From NCBI RefSeq assembly GCF_003367195.1, contig NZ_QRGO01000001.1, positions 2,916,884 to 2,980,883 of the forward strand: a stretch of DNA of 64,000 nt. The letters are read 5' to 3'. The position numbers were made by a program, and so were the translations under genes. Position 1 is the first letter of the stretch. Each line of letters starts with the position of its first letter. Shown one piece after another: positions 28,020-35,457 of this stretch. Below the pieces are notes generated by a model. The model had not been told where the DNA came from, ran no database searches, and saw nothing but the letters and a program-made list of their open reading frames with translations. The DNA is from Undibacter mobilis. GTDB taxonomy: Bacteria > Pseudomonadota > Alphaproteobacteria > Rhizobiales > Xanthobacteraceae.

Positions 28020-29006
28020 ATGCTCGAGCTTTCACGCCGCAACCTCATGACCGGCGGCGCCGCTGCAGCCGCCGCGGTCACCACCGCGCCGCTCATCCTC
28101 GCTGCCGCGAATGCGCAGGCCGCCGGTGGCGCCGTGTCGCCGCTGACCGGCGTCTACGCCTACAAGATGGGCGATGCCGAAATCATCCAGGTGTTCGACG
28201 GCGCGCGCACCTTTCCGATTCCAGACAACTTCATCGTCAACCTGTCGAAGGAAGAGACCGCCAAGGCCTATGCCGCGCAATACATGCCGGCCGGACAACT
28301 GACGATCACCTTCTCGCCGCTGATCGTGAAGGTCGGCGGCAAGACCATCGCCATCGACACCGGCAACGGCCTTGGCGCCAATGCGGCAACCAAGGGCGCG
28401 GTTGGTAATGCGCGGCACAGCATGGCGGCGGCCGGCATCGATCCGAAGTCCGTGGACATCGTGCTGATCTCGCATTTTCACAGCGATCACATCAACGGTC
28501 TGAAGAATGCCGATGGCTCGCCGGCCTATCCGAATGCGCAGATCATGGTGCCGTCGGTCGAACAGGCTTTCTGGACCGACGAAAGCAATGCGAGCAAGGC
28601 GAACGGCCCGAACAAAGGCAATTTCGCCGGTGTGAAAAAGACCATGGATGGGCTCAAGACCACGCCATTCGATGCCGGCAAAGAAGTTGCGCCGGGCATT
28701 ACCGCGGTGGCGACGCCCGGCCATACGCCGGGCCACACCTCGTTCGTGATCGCCTCGGGCAACAAGAGCGTGATGGTGCAGGGCGATGTCACCAATCATC
28801 CGGGCGTGTTCATGCCGAATCCGGGCTGGCATCTGATGTTCGACAATGACGCCCAGACAGCCGAAGCGACGCGGCGCAAGGTCTACGACATGGCCTCGGC
28901 CGACAAGATGCCGATCATCGGCTACCACTTTCCGTTCCCGTCGGCCGGCTTCGTCGAGAAGAGCGGCACTGGCTACCGCCTGGTGCAGGTCCACGCGCTA
29001 AGCTGA
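28020..29006 (+). CDS. Tat-exported metallo-beta-lactamase-fold hydrolase
   Basis: A 328-aa periplasmic hydrolase. The N-terminus is a twin-arginine signal (LSRRNLMTGGAAAAAAV, cut about residue 35). The zinc motif HFHSDH and later HTPGH, GDVTN and GYHFPFPSAG segments give the order found in methyl-parathion-hydrolase/lactonase-type members, and the length fits that subgroup. Substrate cannot be deduced. The ATG at 28020 follows GGAGATCAGG; an ATG at 28008 upstream is possible. A good terminator follows. Confidence 0.85.
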   Translation: MLELSRRNLMTGGAAAAAAVTTAPLILAAANAQAAGGAVSPLTGVYAYKMGDAEIIQVFDGARTFPIPDNFIVNLSKEETAKAYAAQYMPAGQLTITFSPLIVKVGGKTIAIDTGNGLGANAATKGAVGNARHSMAAAGIDPKSVDIVLISHFHSDHINGLKNADGSPAYPNAQIMVPSVEQAFWTDESNASKANGPNKGNFAGVKKTMDGLKTTPFDAGKEVAPGITAVATPGHTPGHTSFVIASGNKSVMVQGDVTNHPGVFMPNPGWHLMFDNDAQTAEATRRKVYDMASADKMPIIGYHFPFPSAGFVEKSGTGYRLVQVHALS

Positions 29007-29028
29007 CGCATTTTCCGATTTTGATGCT

Positions 29029-29056
29029 AAAGGCCGCCCCGCCGGGCGGCCTTTTT
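29029..29056 (+). terminator. intrinsic terminator after the MBL-fold gene
   Basis: An 11-bp stem AAAGGCCGCCC/GGGCGGCCTTT with a 4-base loop, then TT, 22 bases after the stop codon. Confidence 0.9.
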
Positions 29057-29082
29057 GCATTTCGGTTTCGTTTTTGACGGGA

Positions 29083-29111
29083 TTGACCGGTTCCGCCGCG
29101 CGCCCTATATC
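29083..29111 (+). promoter_or_regulatory. candidate sigma-70 promoter of argC
   Basis: TTGACC and TATATC with exactly 17 bases between. It would give a leader of about 220 bases before argC. A hairpin (GTTCCCG-TCAA-CGGGAAC at 29267-29284) lies in that leader. The rest of the 29112-29337 gap shows no credible gene. Confidence 0.5.
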
Positions 29112-29337
29112 GCCGCTCATGACGACGATTGGCACCCGAAATTTACGTCCACGCCGCCGTACCGGCACGGCGCGGGGACTTTTGCGCGCTTAAAACGTCC
29201 CTGTGCCGCTGGATTTGACCGCGGCCTTTTCCTGTCTCCCGACCGCGTCATCCCAGCACCTATCATGTTCCCGTCAACGGGAACGACCACTCTGCTCGGC
29301 CGCTTGATGCGGCATCTGAATTCAAGGGTCTAAGATC

Positions 29338-30396
29338 ATGGCGACAAAGGCAAAGATCGGCGTCCTCGGCGCTTCCGGCTATACCGGTTCCGAACTGGTG
29401 CGGATGCTGCTGCGCCACCCGCGCGCCGAGATCGTGCTGCTCACTGCGGAGCGTTCGGCCGGCAAGCCGATGCGCGAGGTGTTCCCGCAGTTCTCGCCTT
29501 ATGAGCTGCCGACGTTGGTCGCCATCGAAGGCCTCGACTGGAAGGCGCTGGCGCTCGACGTCGTGTTCTGCGCGTTGCCGCATGCGACGACGCAGAAGGT
29601 GCTCAAGGACCTTCTCGCCGCCGCGCCGGAGACCAAGGTGGTCGATCTGTCGGCCGACTTCCGGCTGTCGGACACCGCGGCTTATGCCAAGTGGTATGGC
29701 CACGAACATCATGCGCCGGAGCTGCAGAAGGAAGCGGTTTACGGCCTTGTCGAAATCCACCGGCGTGACATCCGCAAGGCGCGGTTGGTCGCCAATCCCG
29801 GCTGCTACACCAGCGGTGCGCAACTGCCGCTGACGCCGCTGATCAAGGCCAAGGCCATCGACCTCGACGAGATCGTCATCGACGCCAAATCCGGCATGAC
29901 AGGCGCCGGCCGTTCCGCCAAGGAGGCGATGCTGTTCTCGGAAGTGTCCGAAGGCTTCAATGCCTATGGCGTCGGCAAGCACCGGCACATGGCCGAACTC
30001 GATCAGGAGTTTTCGCTGGCCGCCGAGCGGCCGGTGACGGTGACCTTCACGCCGCATCTCCTGCCGCAGAACCGCGGCATCCTGTCGACCATCTATGTGC
30101 GGGGCCGGCGCGGCCGCACCGCGCAGGATCTGCACGAGATCCTGTCGAAGTTCTACGCGAAGGAACCCTTCGTACATGTTCTGCCGTTTGGCGAAACGCC
30201 GCACACGCGGCATGTTCGCGGCTCGAACATGACCATGATCGGCGTTGCTGCCGACCGCATCGAAGGCCGGGCGATTATCATCTCCGCGCTCGACAACCTG
30301 GTGAAGGGCGCGTCCGGTCAGGCGATCCAGAACATGAACCTGATCATGGGATACCCCGAAACCATGGGCATCGATCAGGTCGCGCTGTTTCCGTAG
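29338..30396 (+). CDS. argC: N-acetyl-gamma-glutamyl-phosphate reductase
   Basis: NADPH-dependent third step of arginine biosynthesis. The 352-aa protein has the nucleotide loop GASGYTGSELVRML, the catalytic cysteine in NPGCYTSGAQL, and the GKHRHMAEL and HLLPQNRG motifs of ArgC type 1. Length is normal. No other arg gene is nearby. The gene is followed directly by a palindromic repeat. Confidence 0.96.
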   Translation: MATKAKIGVLGASGYTGSELVRMLLRHPRAEIVLLTAERSAGKPMREVFPQFSPYELPTLVAIEGLDWKALALDVVFCALPHATTQKVLKDLLAAAPETKVVDLSADFRLSDTAAYAKWYGHEHHAPELQKEAVYGLVEIHRRDIRKARLVANPGCYTSGAQLPLTPLIKAKAIDLDEIVIDAKSGMTGAGRSAKEAMLFSEVSEGFNAYGVGKHRHMAELDQEFSLAAERPVTVTFTPHLLPQNRGILSTIYVRGRRGRTAQDLHEILSKFYAKEPFVHVLPFGETPHTRHVRGSNMTMIGVAADRIEGRAIIISALDNLVKGASGQAIQNMNLIMGYPETMGIDQVALFP

Positions 30397-30402
30397 CGAT
30401 CT

Positions 30403-30505
30403 GTCATTCCGGGACCGCCCGTTAGGGCGGGACCCGGAATCCAGCTACACTGACTGCGTTCGCTTCTGGATTCCGGGTTCGCGCTTTCGCGCGCCCCGGA
30501 ATGAC
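30403..30505. repeat. ~103-bp palindromic intergenic repeat, copy 2
   Basis: Same ends as copy 1 (GTCATTCCGGGAC ... CCCCGGAATGAC) and same inner pair (GGAATCCAG/CTGGATTCC). It fills the argC-acyl-CoA dehydrogenase gap: it starts 6 bases after the argC stop and ends 16 bases before the next start. Confidence 0.85.
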
Positions 30506-30521
30506 GAAGGAGAGCCGGGTC

Positions 30522-32135
30522 ATGTTCGAGGTCGCGAACCAGCCGCCGCCGCTGGAGCCCTATAATCTCTTCGCCAGCGACACGGTGCTGCGCGAATGCG
30601 TGACGCGCGAGAAGGCGGACTGGGCCGAAGGCGGCCTGCAGGCGCTCGGCGCGACATTGGGCAAGCCCGAGACGATCAAGCTCGGCTTCGATGCCAACAG
30701 GTTTCCTCCGCAACTCAAGACGCTCGACCGCTACGGCCACCGGCTCGACGAGGTCGAGTTTCATCCGGCCTGGCACGAACTTATGGCCATCGCGCTGCGC
30801 GCCGGGCTGCACTCCAGCCCCTGGGCCAAGCCGCAAGCCGGCGCGCATGTCGCGCGCGCCGCTGGCACCTACATGCTCAACCAGATCGAGAGCGGCGTTT
30901 ATTGCCCGATCGCCATGACCTACGGCTCGGTGCCGACGCTGCAGCACGCGCCGGACGTCGCTGCGGTGTGGCTGCCGAAAATCTACAGCCGCGACTACGA
31001 CAAGCGATTCATGACCGTGGGTCAGAAGTCCGGCGCGCTGCTCGGCATGGGCATGACCGAGAACCAAGGCGGCTCTGATCTGCGCACCAACGCCACGCGC
31101 GCCGAGGCGACGGGCGACGGTTCGTTCCGGCTATATGGCCATAAATGGTTCATGTCGGCGCCGATGTGCGACGGCTTTCTGGTGCTGGCGCAATCGGGCA
31201 AGGGCCTGAGCTGTTTCCTGATGCCGCGCTTTGCGCCGGACGGGACACGCAATGCGATCCGCATCCTCCGCCTCAAGGACAAGCTCGGCAACAAGTCCAA
31301 CGCCTCGAGCGAAGTCGAATTCGAGGGCGCCTATGCGCAACTGATCGGTGAGGAGGGGCGCGGCATCCCCACCATCATCGAGATGGGCAACCACACGCGG
31401 CTCGAATGTTCGATCGGCTCGTCGTCGCTGATGCGCGCCGCCGTCGTGCAGGCGATCCACCATGCGCGGCACCGCGTCGTGTTCCAGAAGAAGTTGGTGG
31501 ATCAGCCGCTGATGACCAATGTGCTCGCCGACCTGGCGCTGGAATGCGAGGCGGCGACCATGCTGACCTTCCGCCTGGCGCGCGCCTATGACGAGGATGA
31601 CGACGTCGCCACCGTGTTCCGCCGCGTCGTCACGCCGGCAGCGAAGTTCTGGATTTGCAAGCGCACCCCCAACGTCACGCTGGAGGCGATGGAGGTGCTG
31701 GGCGGCTCCGGGTACATCGAGGAAAGCGTCATGCCGCGGCTTTACCGCGAAGCGCCGGTCAACTCGATCTGGGAAGGGTCGGGCAATGTCATGTGCCTCG
31801 ATGTGCTGCGCGCGCTCGGCCGCACCGCCAATGCGGCGGAGATTCTCCACACCGAGTTGCGCGTGCCGGGCGAGCCGCGGCTCAAGGCTTTTGCTGGCGC
31901 GCTCGAGCAAAGGCTGCTCGGCGCCGAGCGCAATGACGAGGCGCAGGCTCGCGCGCTGGTGCGCGATCTGGTGCTCGCTTTGCAGGCGGCGCTGCTGATC
32001 AAGCATGCGCCGGCCGTTGTTGCCGACGCGTTCTGTGCCTCGCGCCTCAGCGGTGAGAGTGGCGGTGCTTTCGGCACGCTGCCGCGCGGCGTCGATACGC
32101 GCGCCATCATCGAGCGCGCGGGGCCGGTGCATTGA
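30522..32135 (+). CDS. acyl-CoA dehydrogenase, AidB family
   Basis: FAD-dependent acyl-CoA dehydrogenase of the large AidB group, 537 aa. Seen are MGMTENQGGSDLRTNATRA, YGHKWFMSAPMCDGFLVLAQ, the LGNKSNASSEVEFEGAYAQLIGEEGRG segment, and EVLGGSGYIEESVMPRLYREAPVNSIWEGSGNV, which is the AidB-type flavin and catalytic region. AidB proteins bind DNA in the alkylation response, though the substrate is unclear. I start at ATG 30522 because AAGGAGAG lies 9 bases upstream; the ATG at 30501 is inside the palindromic repeat. Confidence 0.9.
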   Translation: MFEVANQPPPLEPYNLFASDTVLRECVTREKADWAEGGLQALGATLGKPETIKLGFDANRFPPQLKTLDRYGHRLDEVEFHPAWHELMAIALRAGLHSSPWAKPQAGAHVARAAGTYMLNQIESGVYCPIAMTYGSVPTLQHAPDVAAVWLPKIYSRDYDKRFMTVGQKSGALLGMGMTENQGGSDLRTNATRAEATGDGSFRLYGHKWFMSAPMCDGFLVLAQSGKGLSCFLMPRFAPDGTRNAIRILRLKDKLGNKSNASSEVEFEGAYAQLIGEEGRGIPTIIEMGNHTRLECSIGSSSLMRAAVVQAIHHARHRVVFQKKLVDQPLMTNVLADLALECEAATMLTFRLARAYDEDDDVATVFRRVVTPAAKFWICKRTPNVTLEAMEVLGGSGYIEESVMPRLYREAPVNSIWEGSGNVMCLDVLRALGRTANAAEILHTELRVPGEPRLKAFAGALEQRLLGAERNDEAQARALVRDLVLALQAALLIKHAPAVVADAFCASRLSGESGGAFGTLPRGVDTRAIIERAGPVH

Positions 32136-32276
32136 AAACGCTTGTGCCGGGCGCGCTGCGGCATTGATACCGCCGCGCTGACCCGGGATCGTTCAACATT
32201 CAGCGTTCTTGGCGGTGCCGGTTCTGCTGTGCATGGTTTCGCTTCGCGGCACGATGCACGGCGCCCGAGACAAGAT

Positions 32277-32675
32277 TCAAAGCTTGCCGATGATCGCCAG
32301 TGCCAGCGCGACCTGCGCGCCAAATCCGACGGCGAATGTCAACGTGCGCAACACCGGCACACCGAGCGCATAGACGATGGCATGCGCCAGCCGCGCCCAG
32401 AAATAGACCGCGCAGGCGATTACGGTGCCGCGCGTCGAATAGCCGATATTGTCGAGGATCAGCACCAGCGGTGCAAAGACGACGAGATTATCGACGGCGT
32501 TGGTGTGCGCGAAATACAGCCGTTGCGCCCACGGAGTTTGCGGTTTGTCGTCGCGCGACGGGTTGGCGAGGGTGCCCCAAAGGCCGCGCACCATGATGCG
32601 GTCGAGGATATAGGGAATCCACAGCACCCCGGTCAGGATGACCGTGAAGGTGAGCCACATCAGTTCGCGCGACAT
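32277..32675 (-). CDS. MAPEG family membrane protein
   Basis: A 132-aa, four-helix membrane protein of the MAPEG (glutathione/eicosanoid) family, recognised by the LYFAHTNAVDNLVVFAPL segment and the RLAHAIVYALGVPVLRTLTFAVG helix. Members bind glutathione or act on lipid peroxides. It starts at ATG 32675 after GGAGGCTGCG. It is the last gene downstream of the BigR-type sulfide operon (89 bases after tauE), and membership of that unit is possible but unproven. Confidence 0.85.
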   Translation of the reverse strand: MSRELMWLTFTVILTGVLWIPYILDRIMVRGLWGTLANPSRDDKPQTPWAQRLYFAHTNAVDNLVVFAPLVLILDNIGYSTRGTVIACAVYFWARLAHAIVYALGVPVLRTLTFAVGFGAQVALALAIIGKL

Positions 32676-32764
32676 CGCAGCCTCCGTGTCCGACGCCGGC
32701 ACCGGCCGGCGGCTCGGAGACTAGCCGATCCAACGGACGTCGGCCATCGAGCCGCGGTGGATAA

Positions 32765-33550
32765 TCATCCGAAGATGGAACGGGCGATCACATACAGCCC
32801 GACGACGATGACGATGCCGGAAAAGACACGGGTCAGCGCGTTCTTGTGGCCGGACAGATGTCGGGCCAGGCGCGTGCCCGCAAGTCCGCCGACGGCGCCG
32901 CCGGCAATGAACAGCAAGGCCAGCGGCCAATCGACGAGGCCGGACCAGGCATAGCTGGCTGCGGTGGTCAGGCCGAAGGCCGTCACCGAAACCAATGACG
33001 ATCCGATGGCGTTGATGAGCGGCATGGCGGTGGCGCCGATCAAGCCGGGAACAATGAGGAAGCCGCCGCCAATGCCGAAGAAGCCGGACAGCACACCGAC
33101 CACGAGGCCGCCGCCGATCAGCCAGGGCAAAAGCTCACCGACGCTTTCCTGGGTGAGCTTCACGTCCGGATTGTCGCCGGACCGGCGCGGCCGCAGCATC
33201 AACACGCCGATCACGACCATCAGGCCGCCGAACAAGGCCAGCAGCCGCGATCCATCCACCATTTTGCCGAGCTGAGCGCCGATCGCCGCGCCGGCGATGC
33301 CGGACATCGCGAACACCAGCGCGCAGGGCCACTTCACCGTCCGGGCGCGGGCATGGCCGGCAAGATTGGCGGCGGCGCTGGCCGCGACTGCAATAGCGCT
33401 GGTGCCGATCGCAACATGCGGCGACGGCACGCCGACGACATAGACCAGCAGCGGCACGGCGAGGATCGAGCCGCCGCCGCCGATCAGGCCAAGCGTGAAG
33501 CCAACCAAGCTTCCCGAGCCGAGGGCGAGTATCGTCTGCAATGTCGTCAT
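32765..33550 (-). CDS. sulfite exporter TauE/SafE family permease
   Basis: A 261-aa membrane protein with two homologous halves, each starting with a Gly-rich loop (TLGLIGGGGSILAVP; GFFGIGGGFLIVPGL), the TauE/SafE signature. Seven to eight hydrophobic segments. In bigR-type operons it is thought to export sulfite or another sulfur anion made during sulfide detoxification. It lies 16 bases downstream of the rhodanese gene. Confidence 0.92.
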   Translation of the reverse strand: MTTLQTILALGSGSLVGFTLGLIGGGGSILAVPLLVYVVGVPSPHVAIGTSAIAVAASAAANLAGHARARTVKWPCALVFAMSGIAGAAIGAQLGKMVDGSRLLALFGGLMVVIGVLMLRPRRSGDNPDVKLTQESVGELLPWLIGGGLVVGVLSGFFGIGGGFLIVPGLIGATAMPLINAIGSSLVSVTAFGLTTAASYAWSGLVDWPLALLFIAGGAVGGLAGTRLARHLSGHKNALTRVFSGIVIVVGLYVIARSIFG

Positions 33551-33566
33551 GGCGGGCTTTGATGGC

Positions 33567-34100
33567 TCAGGCGCTGTGCATCCGCCGGTTCCAGGGCATC
33601 AGCGCCAGCACGCGCGCCATGCCGCAGAATCCGGTGACGCCGGCGACCAGAAGACCGGCGCCGACAAAACCGGAGAGAGCGTAGAAAACCGGATTGACGA
33701 GAAAGCCGAGCAGGGCGCCGAGCAGCGCCAGACTGCCGGCGCCGATCTGCACCTGCCGCATCATGTCGATCGGCTGCTTGCGGTCGAGCGATACGGGCAG
33801 GCCGGCTTTCTTCCAGGCGTCGATGCCGCCTTCAAGGATAAAGGCCTCGCAGCCACCGGCAACGTTGGCGAGCTTTCCGGCATTTGTTTTCGTCCGCATG
33901 CCCGAACGGCAGTGAAAGATGAGCACGTCATCGCCGGGCCGCGCCGGCATATCGCGATCGAGAAGGCTCAAGGCGTGGTGCCGCGCGCCCGGAATATTCT
34001 CGCGGGCGTGTTCGTCGGCTTCGCGAATATCGACGAGCACGGCGCCCGTCTGCATCAGCTCGGCGGCGCGGGTGGGCGATATGGTTTTTAGTTCAGTCAT
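33567..34100 (-). CDS. rhodanese fused to DUF2892 membrane hairpin (YgaP-like)
   Basis: Sulfurtransferase of 177 aa. The N-terminal domain is a rhodanese with the active loop FHCRSGMRT (Cys as sulfur carrier), followed by a helical hairpin in the membrane (DUF2892; GSLALLGALLGFLVNPVFYALSGFVGAGLLV). This arrangement matches E. coli YgaP. It moves sulfane sulfur between thiols, likely handling persulfide made from sulfide. The ATG at 34100 follows GGGAAAACC. It is 26 bases after the BigR-like repressor gene and probably under its control. Confidence 0.9.
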   Translation of the reverse strand: MTELKTISPTRAAELMQTGAVLVDIREADEHARENIPGARHHALSLLDRDMPARPGDDVLIFHCRSGMRTKTNAGKLANVAGGCEAFILEGGIDAWKKAGLPVSLDRKQPIDMMRQVQIGAGSLALLGALLGFLVNPVFYALSGFVGAGLLVAGVTGFCGMARVLALMPWNRRMHSA

Positions 34101-34126
34101 GGCGGTTTTCCCTGTGTGCGCCCGTG

Positions 34127-34462
34127 TTACGGGCAATAGATATCTTTGAGCAGCGCGAGCAGGCGCGCCGCGTTCTTGTCGGCGATGCGGTAGTAGATGG
34201 TCTGGGCATCGCGCCGCGTGGCGAGAAGGCCGTCGTCGCGCATCTTGCCGAGATGCTGCGACAGCGCCGACTGGCTCAGATCCACCGCGTCGGCGAGCGC
34301 GCCGACCGACATCTCGCCGACGATGGCGAGCCGGCACAGGATCAGCAGCCGGTTCTCATTGGCGAGCAGTTTCAACAGCCCGGCCGCTTCCGCCGCCTTG
34401 CGTTCAAGCTGTGCCATGCTCTTATCGCCGGACGAGATCTTGATCGCCGTGGCTTCAGGCAT
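34127..34462 (-). CDS. bigR: ArsR/SmtB repressor, BigR/SqrR-like
   Basis: A winged-helix repressor of 111 aa. Two Cys, C43 in RLLILCRL and C110 in the IYCP end, are at the positions that form a sulfur bridge on persulfide stress in BigR/SqrR proteins; their spacing is 67 residues. The recognition helix is in LSQSALSQHLGKMRDDGL. I prefer the ATG at 34462 (GGAG 5 bases upstream) to one at 34474. It is divergent from blh, with a doubled palindrome between. It is one of two such repressors in the window (see 48240). Confidence 0.88.
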   Translation of the reverse strand: MPEATAIKISSGDKSMAQLERKAAEAAGLLKLLANENRLLILCRLAIVGEMSVGALADAVDLSQSALSQHLGKMRDDGLLATRRDAQTIYYRIADKNAARLLALLKDIYCP

Positions 34463-34477
34463 CGAAGTCTCCATAAA

Positions 34478-34507
34478 TTAGATGTTGCTAAATTAGTGTC
34501 TGCTAAT
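34478..34507. promoter_or_regulatory. doubled TTAG-N6-CTAA palindrome, likely BigR operator
   Basis: Two inverted repeats in tandem: TTAG-N6-CTAA at 34478-34491 and ATTAG-N6-CTAAT at 34492-34507, one and a half helix turns apart. An extended -10 (TGC-TAATAT at 34501-34509) overlaps the second, so a bound repressor would block RNA polymerase toward blh and also toward bigR. Binding is inferred. Confidence 0.6.
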
Positions 34508-34561
34508 ATATACGTCAAGTCCAAGAATGGACGTTGAGGCAAAAATTCAAGGAGACGTGCG

Positions 34562-35449
34562 ATGTCAGCGGTCGCTAACACACTGAAAAAGCCGAAAATA
34601 AGGGCTTTTTTCGACGAGCCGACCAATACCGTGAGCTATCTCGTCTGGGACGGCGACACCTTGGACGGCGCGGTGATCGATCCCGTGCTCGACTACGATT
34701 TCCGCACCGGCGACTGTTCCACCAAGTCCGCCGACGCCATTCTTGCCGAAGCGAAAAAGCTCGGCGTTAAAATCGGCCAGGTGCTGGAAACCCACGCCCA
34801 TGCCGACCATCTTTCGGGCGCGCCTTACATCAAGCTCAAGACCGGCGCGACGGTCGCGATCGGCGAACATATCCGCGACGTGCAGCGCATCTTCCGTCCG
34901 GTGTTCAACGCCATTGACGTATCGGGAGACGGCTCGGAATTCGACCGCCTGTTCAAGGATGGCGAGACATTTACGATCGGCGGTCTCGGCGGCGAAGTCA
35001 TGCACACGCCCGGCCATACGCCGGCTTGCGTGTCTTACAGAATCGGCGATGCCGTGTTTGTCGGCGACACCATGTTCATGCCGGATTACGGCACCGCGCG
35101 CGCCGACTTCCCCGGCGGCAATGCGCGCGATCTTTATCGCTCGATCAAGCGCGTGCTGTCATTGCCTCCCGAGACGCGGCTGTTTATGTGCCATGACTAC
35201 AAGGCGCCGGGCCGCGACAATTATGCCTGGGAGACGACCGTCGCCGAGGAACGAGCCCGCAACGTGCATGTGCATGAGGGTGTGAGCGAGCAGGATTTCG
35301 TGTCGATGCGCGAAGCGCGCGACGCCACCTTGGCCGCGCCCTTGCTGCTGCTGCCGTCGATCCAGGTGAATATCCGCGCCGGCAAGTTTCCGCCCGCGGA
35401 AGTGGACGGCGTGCATTATCTGAAGGTGCCGATCAAGCTGGCGTCATAA
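34562..35449 (+). CDS. blh: persulfide dioxygenase-like MBL hydrolase (Blh/ETHE1 type)
   Basis: A 295-aa metallo-beta-lactamase-fold protein with HAHADH (zinc site), HTPGHTPAC, GDTMFMPDYGTARADFPGG and HDYKAPGRDNYAWETTV motifs, the pattern of Blh/ETHE1-type persulfide dioxygenases that oxidise glutathione persulfide to sulfite. Two conserved features, DTMFMPD and RADFPGG, set it apart from glyoxalase II. Good ribosome site (GGAGACGTGCG). Divergent from bigR and likely controlled by the same operator. It fits the sulfide-oxidation theme of the sox locus at 48-63 kb. Confidence 0.9.
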   Translation: MSAVANTLKKPKIRAFFDEPTNTVSYLVWDGDTLDGAVIDPVLDYDFRTGDCSTKSADAILAEAKKLGVKIGQVLETHAHADHLSGAPYIKLKTGATVAIGEHIRDVQRIFRPVFNAIDVSGDGSEFDRLFKDGETFTIGGLGGEVMHTPGHTPACVSYRIGDAVFVGDTMFMPDYGTARADFPGGNARDLYRSIKRVLSLPPETRLFMCHDYKAPGRDNYAWETTVAEERARNVHVHEGVSEQDFVSMREARDATLAAPLLLLPSIQVNIRAGKFPPAEVDGVHYLKVPIKLAS

Positions 35450-35457
35450 AGCGTGCT

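Noticed and set aside
29055..29333. 92-codon frame between the terminator and argC
   Set aside because: Begins inside terminator and promoter sequence and has no recognisable domain; the gap is better read as leader.
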